DNA of 50,888 bases from the NCBI GenBank assembly GCA_019747815.1, contig JAIEQJ010000011.1, positions 1 to 50,888 on the forward strand, written 5' to 3'. A program made the position numbers and the translations under genes. This document shows positions 1-9,668 of this stretch, piece after piece (position 1 is the stretch's first letter; the number at the start of each line of letters is the position of its first letter). This stretch comes from Hyphomonadaceae bacterium. GTDB lineage: Bacteria > Pseudomonadota > Alphaproteobacteria > Rhizobiales > Hyphomicrobiaceae. Under the pieces are notes generated by a model, which searched no databases, had not been told where the DNA came from, and was given only the letters and a program-made list of their open reading frames with translations.

Positions 1-107
1 CCCTCGAACCCGTGCCGGCTGCACAAATCCCGCTTGGCTTGGCCCATCGCCTGGGCATCGGGCAGGAAGACCTCGGGGCCGGCGAGATAGAGGCGGGGGC
101 GCGACAT
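1..107 (-). CDS. Nucleoside 2-deoxyribosyltransferase, N-terminal part (cut by window edge)
   Basis: Reading leftwards from the ATG at 107, the protein begins MSRPRLYLAGPEVFLPDA and continues to ...AKRDLCSRHGFEG before the window ends, about 35 codons in one open frame. The RxYLAGPxVFLPDA start and the following KxxLCxxHGF are typical of the nucleoside 2-deoxyribosyltransferase family, which cleaves or exchanges the N-glycosidic bond of deoxynucleosides in purine/pyrimidine salvage. The catalytic Glu region lies beyond the edge and cannot be checked. No strong Shine-Dalgarno sequence is visible before the ATG. The next gene upstream on this strand is the YaiI-family gene, 75 bp away. Confidence 0.7.
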   Translation of the reverse strand, partial: MSRPRLYLAGPEVFLPDAQAMGQAKRDLCSRHGFE

Positions 108-182
108 GGAGCTCTGATGGCGTTCTGCAAGCAGGAATCAGCGACGGCGGCGGGCCAATTTAAGCGGCCGGCGCGTGCCCGG

Positions 183-638
183 CTATCCGCCCCGCTTGAT
201 GACCTGCACGGCCTCCTCCAGCGCTTGCAGAAACCGTGAGCGGTCCTGGCGCGTGAAGCCGGCGTTGTGGCCCTTGCTTTCTCCCGTTTCGCGCAGATGC
301 TTCGACAGGTCGCGCATGGCGAGTGCCAAGCCGATACCTGCATCCGTGAACGGCTTGCCGGTCAGGCCGATCACCCGCGCGCCGGATTTCAGGCACTGCG
401 CGGCCAGCGGAATGTCGGCGGTGACCACGATGTCGCCCCTGGTTGCGCGCTCGGCGATCCAGTTGTCCGCCGCATCAGGGCCGTCGGACACGACCACGCG
501 CTTGATGAGCGGTCCCTCGGGCAGGCGCATGTAGGCGTTGGAGACGAAATAGATCTCGAGCCCATGCCGCTCGGCCACGCGCACCGCCTCGCCCTTCACG
601 GGGCAGGCGTCCGCGTCGATGTAGAGGGTGGTGGGCAC
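183..638 (-). CDS. YaiI/YqxD family protein (DUF188)
   Basis: A 151-residue protein starting at a GTG at 638. It opens with PTTLYIDADACPVK, the diagnostic acidic N-terminal motif of the DUF188 (YaiI/YqxD) family, and contains VVSDGPDAADNWIAE and DIVVTADIPLAAQCL, both conserved in the family. The fold is PIN/NYN-like, so a nuclease role is plausible, but the biochemical function is not established. The frame stays open further upstream to 905, but that extension encodes debris of an adjacent decayed methyltransferase, so the start is placed at the conserved N-terminus. Full length for the family, with no damage seen. Confidence 0.88.
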   Translation of the reverse strand: MPTTLYIDADACPVKGEAVRVAERHGLEIYFVSNAYMRLPEGPLIKRVVVSDGPDAADNWIAERATRGDIVVTADIPLAAQCLKSGARVIGLTGKPFTDAGIGLALAMRDLSKHLRETGESKGHNAGFTRQDRSRFLQALEEAVQVIKRGG

Positions 639-669
639 GCCGCACTGGAATGCCGGGGGGTTCCTTCTG

Positions 670-1151
670 TCAAGCCCAGCAGACCAGGAACCGGAATGCG
701 TTCTCGAGTGCGTAGGAGCCATCGCTGGCGATGGGGACGGATGGCCTCTGCAATGCCCGCATGCACAGCGTCCTTGCCCGTTCTTGATCGCCCGGATCGC
801 CGGCCCGGCAGCAAGCAAAGCGCGAACCGCCGCCGCATCATCGGGAAGGCGCATAGCGGTGACGACGCTGTCGGCGTGGCCGGCCTTCAATCCAGCCTTC
901 GCCACCAGGCATCAAGCGCACCCGGTGTGGACAGGGCGAAGGGACCCGGTGCGCCAGGCGGCGGGGGGGCGGCAGCAACTTGCCGCCAGCTCGCATTTCT
1001 CCGCCGCATCCCAAACGGCCGCGACCACCACGCCGCCGGGCTTGGTCATCCGCCGCGCCTCGGCCAGCGCATGCACGAACGGCGGCTCCTCGATCTCGCC
1101 AACGCGGATATCGGCCCCGGGAGAGCGCCGGCGCGCGATCTCCTCCATCAA
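670..1151 (-). pseudogene. Decayed SAM-dependent methyltransferase
   Basis: Pieces of one class I methyltransferase occur in order on the minus strand but in different frames. Around 1151-1000 one frame reads PGADIRVGEIEEPPF, then HALAEARRMTKPGG and VVVAAVWD, which resembles the post-SAM-motif region with some 25 residues deleted between 'PPF' and 'ALAE'. Around 905-790 a second frame gives AGLKAGHADSVVTAMRLP and VRALLAAGPAIRAIKNG. Around 790-740 a third gives DAVHAGIAEAIRPHRQR. At about 728-670 another ends DGSYALENAFRFLVCWA followed by TGA, a usual C-terminus for this family. The SAM-binding N-terminus is missing. The order and family match are clear; the exact number of lesions (at least three shifts and two deletions) is an estimate by eye. 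Confidence 0.7.
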
Positions 1152-1759
1152 GTGGCGGGCGTGAGTCCGAGGTCTGTCAGGCGCACTGCGAGTTGGGGCG
1201 CATGCAGCGGCTCCAGCAGTTCACTCGGGCCGGCGTCACAGGTGTCGGCGTAGGCGGACTGAGCAGGCTTGCGGTGGAGGGTTGTCACGAGCGTGTTTGC
1301 ATTGATCACCCACAGCTCCGGCAGGCCGAGAGCCGCGTAGGCCTTTGCCTTTGTGCCAAGATCGTAGCCCAGGCTGCTATCGGCCACCTCGACGATGAAG
1401 AGCGACGAGGCGGCCGTCACGTCCTTCAGCGAAATGGAGCGGGGCCAGAACAGGAAATCGGGTTCCCGGAACTCGTCATCGCTGATGTAGAGCGTGGTCT
1501 CGGTGATGAGGCTCGCGGGCGTGCCAACAGTCAGGGGGAACCAGTATTGCTGCAATGCCTGCTTGACGATCTCGTGCCGGTTCCCCTTTGGTGACATCGG
1601 CACGACCTCCCCGCCGATCAGCTCGAAGCGCTCCTCCTCGAGGATGATGCCCTTGGCCATCATCTCCCGGATCTCGGCCACGCTCCAGCGCCGCCGCGGC
1701 AGGCCCTCGGCCGCCTGGGTGGTGCCGGGGAGGGTGGCAGGGCGAAGGTGCTCGTTCAT
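1148..1759 (-). CDS. Uma2 family endonuclease (DUF820), copy 1
   Basis: A 203-residue protein of the Uma2/DUF820 restriction-endonuclease-like fold. It shows the family start (RRRWSVAEIREMMAKGII), ERFELIGGEVVPMSPKGNRHE, the acidic EPDFLFWP motif and FIVEVADSSLGYDLGTKAKA, which together supply the PD-(D/E)xK-like Asp, Glu and Lys. The target is unknown; such genes are common in accessory regions and are often linked to mobile DNA. It overlaps the truncated 5' edge of the decayed methyltransferase by 4 bp, suggesting insertion into or replacement of that gene's upstream part. It is a clear paralogue of the Uma2 gene at 9066-9668. Confidence 0.88.
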   Translation of the reverse strand: MNEHLRPATLPGTTQAAEGLPRRRWSVAEIREMMAKGIILEEERFELIGGEVVPMSPKGNRHEIVKQALQQYWFPLTVGTPASLITETTLYISDDEFREPDFLFWPRSISLKDVTAASSLFIVEVADSSLGYDLGTKAKAYAALGLPELWVINANTLVTTLHRKPAQSAYADTCDAGPSELLEPLHAPQLAVRLTDLGLTPAT

Positions 1760-1835
1760 GGCGGAAGCCTACCAGAGCTTTGATCGTGCCAGAAGCTCCG
1801 GATCGGGCCGGCAAATGGGCAGATGGTCTCTGCGG

Positions 1836-2112
1836 GTCGCCCCATGGCCTGTAAGCCGGCGTGCCCCAGGTTTCGAGCCAGCGCGCCACTTTTCGTTTGA
1901 CGCCGTCGGCTTGCCGGCTTCGACGGCAGCCCAGCGCCCGTCCAGCTCCGCGAATTGATCGGGATCGACATCGACAAGCTCGCGGTCCTCACGGACTAGA
2001 GATCCGGCACGGTCATGCCGCGCTCGTCAGCACGCTTCTTGAGCGCCGCTGCGACGGCTTCGTGGAGTTCAATAGTGTGGGTCTTGGTGAACGAAATCCT
2101 GCGTGCGAAGGT
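1836..2112 (-). pseudogene. Frameshifted ribbon-helix-helix type antitoxin
   Basis: On the minus strand one frame reads RISFTKTHTIELHEAVAA then ALKKRADERGMTVPDL and hits TAG. Shifting frame at about 2000 continues LVREDRELVDVDPDQFAEL, DGRWAAVEAGKPTASNEKVA and RWLETWGTPAYRPWGD. The two halves together look like a CopG/RHH-type antitoxin with the C-terminal 'RWLxTWGTPxxRPW' tail known from type II toxin-antitoxin modules. A single missing base near 1996-2003 would restore the frame. No recognisable toxin reading frame remains between 1760 and 1835, so the module appears dead. A sequencing error at this one site cannot be excluded. Confidence 0.6.
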
Positions 2113-2299
2113 CTTCCAAGAGCAAACAAAGACACTGCGGGACCTTGGCGCGACAGACACGGAGTTAGCTCAACTCAGGAACCGCCTGCTTCATGAACCG
2201 CTTGACCGCCTGGGAAGATCACAAGACCGAAAATTGATAGAGCGCGCTGAAATTCTTCCCCTCCCGAAACCCGAAGACCCGCCTCTGTGATTTTTGTCG

Positions 2300-2559
2300 C
2301 GAGCCTGCTCCGCAGCTATCGCACTCGAACGTAACCGGAATCCGGCTGATGCCTTCGCGCTCGGAAACATGCACTCCAATTCGGAGATGCGGGCAGTGGA
2401 GGGAAATAGCACGTAGCCGTGCGGATCGCACAGCGCGCCTGGAAAGCGCTCCAGAAGATGGAACCACGTCCCCTCGTGATGATGGAGGACATGCTGAGCG
2501 GGTATCGACCACTCGCGCTGCAGCGCCCGTCCAGAATTTGTTCGGAACGCGCCAGCCAT
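2300..2559 (-). pseudogene. Frameshifted fragment of a restriction/HNH-type protein C-terminus
   Basis: From the ATG at 2559 one frame reads [20 protein letters not shown], then [20 protein letters not shown] and PHGYVLF. At about 2410 the homology appears to jump to the neighbouring frame, which reads ISLHCPHLRIGVHVSEREGI then SRIP. Joined, this resembles a C-terminal domain I recall from HNH/restriction-type proteins ('GTWxHxLxxFPxxLxDPxGYVLF ... CPHLxIGxxVxVxxGIxxIPGYV'). The family name is recalled rather than verified. The fragment begins a few bases after the rpoD stop codon, so it may be transcribed by read-through. The region 2113-2299 downstream shows no further gene. Confidence 0.42.
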
Positions 2560-2561
2560 GA

Positions 2562-4583
<2,022 letters not shown>

Positions 4584-5039
4584 CAGGTCTAGTCTCCGGC
4601 GCGCAAGGGTTGCGCTATCAGCGTGAAGCAAACGTCCTCAAAGGCGGTCGGTCCCCTCAAAGGCCGTCTGGCAAAGATGCGGTCTTGCAAACGTCGTGCA
4701 GGCTCGGTCGTTGGCCACACCCGGACGCCCCATAGGGAACGCCCGCGTGCAGCAGCGGATGCCGCCACGCCGGGGACTGCACAGTAGGGGCCCGCGTTGC
4801 CGAAGCGCGAAGGCTGAGCACATTGGCTCGTAATGCCTTCATCTGGAGCCCGGAACAGGCATACACAACCGGTGTGCGCCTTGCCAGTGTTTCTTTGCTG
4901 CATGAACGAAAGCCTTGGGTTGGTTATTCCCCAGCTTTCGGCCAGGCAGGATTCTTGATGATGCAACCTGTCCCGACCTCCGGTGTCATGGTCAACGTGG
5001 GGGCCAGCGTGAGGGCCATGAATTGAACGGGGTCCAGGC
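4584..5039. other. dnaG-rpoD intergenic leader
   Basis: 456 bp without a supported gene between the dnaG stop and the rpoD start. The minus strand directly upstream of rpoD has two copies of GCCTTTGAGG (about 4637-4670) and two of GACGTTTGC (about 4629-4700), short direct repeats of unknown meaning. The distance from dnaG suggests that rpoD has its own promoter here, but I see no convincing -35/-10 pair or stem-loop. Confidence 0.4.
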
Positions 5040-6974
5040 TCAGGATGCACCGGGAACCTCCGCCTCGCTGCGCCGCGCAATCTGATCCTGCAGCTCCACG
5101 ATCCGCGCCCACGCGGCCTCGCTCGGCTCGGCTCTCCAGGCCAGCTCGGCAGCCTGCAGGGCCAATCTGAGGCCCACCTGGGTCTCGTGCAGAGCCAAAA
5201 CATGCCGCCAGCCGGCCTCCACTTCGCCGGCCGCCGCCTCGGCCACTGCAAACTTGTCGCTTTTGTGCGTGATCGCCCGCTCGGCAATGGCAACCGCGCT
5301 GTCGAGCCCACTGGCGGTGAGGTGGGAGCGGACGGAGGCCGAATCAAGGGGGTTTCCGGCCGACAGAAGCTCAAGCAGAGCATCACGGAGCCGGATCAGG
5401 GGGGGCGATGTCAGGGCGAGCTCTGCCACCTCCTCGCACTGCTGCTCCAGCAGCCAGGGATGATTGAGGAGGGTCAGCACCAGCAGGGCCTCGCGCGGCG
5501 GCGCCGGCATGGTGCGTTCCGACAGCTCGTTGCTCCTGGCGAGCGCGGTCGCGGCCACGGCGGCACGGGGGGGAGCGCCGAGCCGGGTCCGCTCGTTGGC
5601 CCGCTCTCGCACCCGCCAGTCGAGCTGCGTATTGTCGCGCCGCCGGCCGGCCACGAACGGGGCGCGCCGCCCCTCGCCGCGCGTCAACTCCCGCACGAGC
5701 TTGCGGTTCTTCTCGTAAAGCGTCTGGCGCAGCTCCCGCTCGTAGTGGTCGCGCACGCCCCGATCGGCAATCCGCGCAATCATGCCCTTCAGGCGCGCCT
5801 CCAGGGCGGCCCGCTGCTCGGGCGTGACATTTGGCTGGTCGGGGCGCTCCTCCCGCTCGATCAGCACATCGAACAGCGGCCGCGTTCTGGTCTCTAGAAT
5901 GTGCCGCAGGGCATCCGCCCCGTGCTGGCGGACGAGATCATCGGGATCCAGTCCGTCGGGCAGAAAGGCGAACTGGATGCTGCGGCCGGGCTCCAGGTGC
6001 GGCAGCGCGGTTTCCACAGCGCGGAAGGCCGCGCGGCGTCCGGCGGCGTCGCCGTCGAAGCACAGGATCGGCTCCGGCGCCATGCGCCACAGCAGCTTGA
6101 GCTGATCCTCGGTCAGGGCCGTGCCCAGCGGGGCCACGGTTTGCAGAAATCCCGCCTCCGACAGGGCAATGACGTCCATATAGCCTTCCACGACAATGAT
6201 CTGGCCTTTGTCATGGGCGGCGCCTCGCGCCTTGTGCGCATTGAACAGCACAGCGCCCTTGTGGAAGAGCGCGGTTTCCGGCGAGTTCAGATATTTCGCC
6301 GGCGCGTCTGCATCGAGCGCGCGGCCGCCAAAGGCGATCACGCGGCCCTTGAGGTCGGTGATGGGAAACATGACGCGGTGGCGGAAGCGGTCATAGGGCA
6401 GCGGGATGTCGTCGGCGGCAATCAGCATGCCCGCAGCGATCATTTCCGGCGTCGAGAATCCAGCCTTTCCCAGGTGCTCCCTGAGTGCCGATCTGCTGCT
6501 GGGGGCGTAGCCGAGCCGGAAGCGGCCGATGGCGTCCCTGGCAAGGCCGCGCTTGTCGAGATAGCGCCGCGCCTCCAGGCCCGCGGGGGCAGCCAACTGC
6601 GCGTCGAAGAACGCGGCTGATGCCTCGAGCAGCGCGTAGAGCCGTGCCCGCTCGTCCTCGGCCTCAAGGTCGCGCGGGCCAGCCTTGGGCATCGGCACGC
6701 CGGCTTCCTGGGCCAGCCGCTCGACCGCCTCGGGAAACGACAGACCCTCGGTCTTGACCACGAAGGTGAAGATGTCGCCGTGCTCGCCGGAGGCGAAGCA
6801 GTGATAGAACCCCTTCTGGTCGTTGACCGTGAACGAGGGCGTGCGCTCCTGCTTGAACGGCGACAGGCCCTTGAACTCGCGGCCCGCGCGCTTCAGCGCC
6901 ACCTTGCGCGACACCACCTGGCTGACGGGCAGCCGGGCGCGGATCTCATCGAGCAGGGACGGCGGAAAGCGCAT
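5040..6974 (-). CDS. dnaG: DNA primase DnaG with degenerate zinc-binding site
   Basis: A 644-residue replicative primase that lays RNA primers for DnaB-coupled replication. The start MRFPPSLLDEIRARLPVSQV at 6974 is the family N-terminus; the frame is open 10 codons further but without homology. The N-terminal CHC2 zinc domain is recognisable (GLSPFKQERTPSFTVNDQKG then FYHCFASGEHGDIFTF), but three of four expected ligands are changed: Ser38 for Cys, Lys41 for His and Ser62 for Cys, with only Cys59 kept. The TOPRIM core is intact: VVEGYMDVIALSEAG and CFDGDAAGRRAAFRA. The C-terminal part is a helical DnaB-binding-type domain. I recall the same ligand loss in other Hyphomicrobiales primases, so this is probably a lineage trait and not damage. 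Confidence 0.96.
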   Translation of the reverse strand: MRFPPSLLDEIRARLPVSQVVSRKVALKRAGREFKGLSPFKQERTPSFTVNDQKGFYHCFASGEHGDIFTFVVKTEGLSFPEAVERLAQEAGVPMPKAGPRDLEAEDERARLYALLEASAAFFDAQLAAPAGLEARRYLDKRGLARDAIGRFRLGYAPSSRSALREHLGKAGFSTPEMIAAGMLIAADDIPLPYDRFRHRVMFPITDLKGRVIAFGGRALDADAPAKYLNSPETALFHKGAVLFNAHKARGAAHDKGQIIVVEGYMDVIALSEAGFLQTVAPLGTALTEDQLKLLWRMAPEPILCFDGDAAGRRAAFRAVETALPHLEPGRSIQFAFLPDGLDPDDLVRQHGADALRHILETRTRPLFDVLIEREERPDQPNVTPEQRAALEARLKGMIARIADRGVRDHYERELRQTLYEKNRKLVRELTRGEGRRAPFVAGRRRDNTQLDWRVRERANERTRLGAPPRAAVAATALARSNELSERTMPAPPREALLVLTLLNHPWLLEQQCEEVAELALTSPPLIRLRDALLELLSAGNPLDSASVRSHLTASGLDSAVAIAERAITHKSDKFAVAEAAAGEVEAGWRHVLALHETQVGLRLALQAAELAWRAEPSEAAWARIVELQDQIARRSEAEVPGAS

Positions 6975-7215
6975 GGGGCTCCGAATCGCACAGAGGCTCG
7001 ACATTCCTTATGTGATTCGCCTCAATGGGCGGTGCCGGTCGATTGGCCGGGTCGTGCTGCACCCGATATCCACAGGGGACGCAGGGGCGAAAACTTCAGG
7101 CACCGGGGTCGCCGTGCCGCATGGGGCGCGTGGGCGCTGGAGGCAGAAGCCCTGCTGGCCCTGAGGTGCGATGGCTAACGCGTTGAATGAATTACGCGTT
7201 GAGACAGGCATGGGC

Positions 7216-7233
7216 TTCCCGCCTGCGCGGGAA
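7216..7233. repeat. Palindromic repeat TTCCCGC-CTGC-GCGGGAA
   Basis: A perfect 7-bp inverted repeat with a four-base spacer, followed by TGACG. It lies just beyond the 3' end of yqeY, between it and dnaG. The 'CCCGCCTGCGCGGGAATGAC' form is a widespread short interspersed palindrome in proteobacterial genomes. It could also act as a weak terminator or mRNA-end stabiliser for yqeY, although there is no T-run. The rest of 6975-7257 shows nothing I can name. Confidence 0.6.
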
Positions 7234-7257
7234 TGACGTCGAGCAAGGCGCCGGCGC

Positions 7258-7695
7258 TCACTTCAACAGCTCCTTCACCAGCCCGCTGGCCTTGCCGAAG
7301 TCCATCTGGCCGGCATAGCGCTCCTTGAGCACGGCCATGACCTTGCCCATGTCCTTGGGCGCAGCCGCACCCACCTCTTTCACCACGGCGGCGACGACGG
7401 TCCTGGCCTCCGCCTCGCTCATCTGCTTGGGCAGGAACTCCTCGATCACCGCAATCTCGCCCGCTTCCTGCTGGGCCTGCTCGGTGCGACCGGCCTTTTC
7501 GTAGATGGCAAGCGACTCCCGCCGCTGCTTGATCATCTTCTGCAGCAGGGCCGGAATGTCCTGGTCCGGAATCGGTGCCTTGGCCGCGATGTCGCGCGTC
7601 TGCAGCTCCGCCGAGATCAGCCGCAGGGCGGACAGGCGTTGCTTGTCCTGCGCCTTCAGGGCCGCCTTGGTTTCAGCCATCAGCCGGTTGCGCAT
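7258..7695 (-). CDS. yqeY: GatB/YqeY domain-containing protein
   Basis: A 145-residue single-domain homologue of the GatB C-terminal helical domain. It begins MRNRLMAETKAALKAQDKQR and has LSALRLISAELQTRDI, KMIKQRRESLAIYEKAGR and QQEAGEIAVIEEFLPKQMSE, all characteristic, and ends ...DFGKASGLVKELLK. In GatCAB this domain binds tRNA; the free-standing protein probably has a tRNA-linked role that is poorly defined. The ATG at 7695 follows AAAGGAG at 8-9 nt, preferred over an in-frame start 9 codons upstream. It is divergent from carA, with 108 bp between the two starts, and upstream of dnaG on the same strand. Confidence 0.93.
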   Translation of the reverse strand: MRNRLMAETKAALKAQDKQRLSALRLISAELQTRDIAAKAPIPDQDIPALLQKMIKQRRESLAIYEKAGRTEQAQQEAGEIAVIEEFLPKQMSEAEARTVVAAVVKEVGAAAPKDMGKVMAVLKERYAGQMDFGKASGLVKELLK

Positions 7696-7803
7696 GAGAG
7701 TGCTCCTTTGTTCCGTGGACATTTATGAGCGCAAATCGTGCGCTGCAAGCCCGCGTTGACCCCAACGGGGGGTTCCCCTACTAGGGGGCCAGGAGACAAG
7801 GAC

Positions 7804-9027
7804 ATGAGCAAGACGACCCCCAAACCCTGGGCGGACACCCCGCTCACCGGCCGGCTGGTGCTTGCCGATGGCACCGTAATGACCGGGCAGGGACTTGGTG
7901 CGACAGGCTCGGCCGTCGGCGAGGTCTGCTTCAATACGGCCATTACCGGCTACCAGGAAATCCTCACCGATCCCTCCTACGCCGGCCAGATCATCACCTT
8001 CACGTTTCCCCACATCGGCAACGTCGGCACCAATCGCGACGATACGGAGACATCCAACCTGGCGATGCGCTCGGGCGTGCGCGGATGCGTGCTGCGCACG
8101 GACGTCACCGAGCCCTCGAACTATCGCGCGGCGGAGCATCTCGACCAATGGTTGAAGGCGCGTGGCATCATTGCGCTGACCGGCGTCGACACGCGCGCCC
8201 TCACCGCCCGCATCCGCGAGACGGGCATGCCGAACGGTGTGATTGCGCACGAGCCGTCGGCCAGCTTCGATGTCGAGAGGTTGAAGGCGGAGGCCAAGGC
8301 GTGGCCCGGGCTCGACGGCATGGACCTCGTGCCGGAGGTGACCTCCGGGCAGAGCTACACATGGGACGAGACGGCTTGGGTCTGGGGCAGGGGCTACGGA
8401 CGGCAGACCCACCCCGACCTGCATGTGGTGGCCATCGACTACGGGCTCAAGCGCAACATCCTGCGCCGGCTGGCGACGGCCGGATGCAAGGTGACGGTCG
8501 TGCCGGCCAAGACCAGCGCCGACGAGGTCCTGGCGCGCAAGCCGGACGGCGTGTTCCTCTCCAACGGCCCCGGGGATCCCGCGGCCACGGGCGCGTATGC
8601 CGTGCCCGAGATCAGGAAGCTGGTGGCCTCGGGGCTGCCCGTGTTCGGCATCTGCCTCGGCCACCAGATGCTCGGCATCGCGCTGGGGGCCAAGACCACC
8701 AAGATGCACCAGGGCCATCACGGCGCGAACCATCCGGTGAAGGACTTCACCACCGGCAAGGTCGAGATCACCTCCATGAACCACGGCTTTGCCGTGGACC
8801 GCGCGAGCCTGCCACAGGACGCCGAGGAAACCCACGTGTCGCTGTTCGACGGCTCCAACTGCGGACTGCGCCTGAAAGGCAAGCCGGTGTTCTCGGTGCA
8901 GTATCATCCCGAGGCGTCGCCCGGGCCTGAGGACAGCCACTATCTCTTCACCCGCTTCGTCAACCTGATGCGCGAGCACAAGGGGCTGCCGGCCAAGCCT
9001 GAGCGGCCCGCACGAGCCGGGGAGTAA
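7804..9027 (+). CDS. carA: Carbamoyl-phosphate synthase small subunit CarA
   Basis: A 407-residue glutamine amidotransferase subunit that supplies ammonia to CarB for carbamoyl phosphate, feeding arginine and pyrimidine synthesis. The N-terminal CPSase domain has GEVCFNTAITGYQEILTDPS and FTFPHIGNVGTNRDD. The class I amidotransferase domain carries the nucleophile Cys284 in VFGICLGHQMLGIALG and the His368/Glu370 pair in YHPEASPGP. The ATG at 7804 follows AGGAG and starts MSKTTPKPW. Two short GC hairpins (CCCCAACGGGG and CCCCTACTAGGGG, about 7761-7786) lie in the leader and might affect expression. carB is separated from carA by two unrelated genes. Confidence 0.97.
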   Translation: MSKTTPKPWADTPLTGRLVLADGTVMTGQGLGATGSAVGEVCFNTAITGYQEILTDPSYAGQIITFTFPHIGNVGTNRDDTETSNLAMRSGVRGCVLRTDVTEPSNYRAAEHLDQWLKARGIIALTGVDTRALTARIRETGMPNGVIAHEPSASFDVERLKAEAKAWPGLDGMDLVPEVTSGQSYTWDETAWVWGRGYGRQTHPDLHVVAIDYGLKRNILRRLATAGCKVTVVPAKTSADEVLARKPDGVFLSNGPGDPAATGAYAVPEIRKLVASGLPVFGICLGHQMLGIALGAKTTKMHQGHHGANHPVKDFTTGKVEITSMNHGFAVDRASLPQDAEETHVSLFDGSNCGLRLKGKPVFSVQYHPEASPGPEDSHYLFTRFVNLMREHKGLPAKPERPARAGE

Positions 9028-9065
9028 AACTTTCTCCAAAGGTAGCTTTTTGCTACTCTTCCCGA

Positions 9066-9668
9066 ATGAACGGGCTTTCACACGCTCCCAAGACCCGCCC
9101 GACCACCCAGGCCGCCGAGGGCGTTCCGCGGCTGCGCTGGACGCTGGCCGAGTTCGAGCGGCTGACCGAACTCGGTATCTTCACGGAAGAAGACCGCATA
9201 GAGCTCATCGGGGGGGAGTTGGTTCCGATGTCGCCCAAGGGCAATCGGCACGAGGTCGTGCGCGACGAGCTTCAGGACTGGATAATTCGCCGCCTGCCGG
9301 AGGTCGTGAGGCTCTCTTCCGAAATCGGCTGGCGGCCGCCGCATGCCGACACGTACATTGAGCCTGATTTTCTGCTCTGTCCCCGTGCCCTCAAGGGCGT
9401 GACCGTGCCCCCGCCAGAAGTGTTGCTTGCGATCGAGGTTGCGCACTCGAGCCTCAAATTCGATATGACCACCAAGGCCGATCTCTATGCTCGCCTCGGG
9501 GTGCGTGAATACTGGGTCGTCAATGCCGAGACATTGACAACGCGGGTCCACCGCACGCCGTCCGCGCAAGGTTACGCAAGCGTGGTCGAGGTGCCGCTTA
9601 CGGAGACTTTGACGCCATTGTTCATGCCGTCGCTGTCACTCAAGCTTGCCGACCTGCCACTCGATTGA
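9066..9668 (+). CDS. Uma2 family endonuclease (DUF820), copy 2
   Basis: A 200-residue paralogue of the Uma2 protein at 1148-1759. Shared blocks include TTQAAEGVPRLRW, EEDRIELIGGELVPMSPKGN, EPDFLLCPRAL and LLAIEVAHSSLKFDMTTKAD, giving the Asp, Glu-x-Val and Lys of the PD-(D/E)xK-like centre. It sits 38 bp after carA, and its TGA overlaps the ATG of the next gene by one base (TGATG), so it may be co-transcribed with carA and translationally coupled to the ChaN-like gene. The native function is unknown. Its position inside the carA-carB locus suggests insertion. Confidence 0.88.
   Translation: MNGLSHAPKTRPTTQAAEGVPRLRWTLAEFERLTELGIFTEEDRIELIGGELVPMSPKGNRHEVVRDELQDWIIRRLPEVVRLSSEIGWRPPHADTYIEPDFLLCPRALKGVTVPPPEVLLAIEVAHSSLKFDMTTKADLYARLGVREYWVVNAETLTTRVHRTPSAQGYASVVEVPLTETLTPLFMPSLSLKLADLPLD

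Noticed and set aside
12-239. Plus-strand open frame at the left edge
   Set aside because: The opposite strand encodes the deoxyribosyltransferase N-terminus and the YaiI C-terminus with clear motifs.
2015-2290. Plus-strand 91-codon frame
   Set aside because: Overlaps the antitoxin remnant antisense, no start signal, no family resemblance.
7723-9081. 452-codon frame on the minus strand
   Set aside because: Antisense to carA with no recognisable domain.
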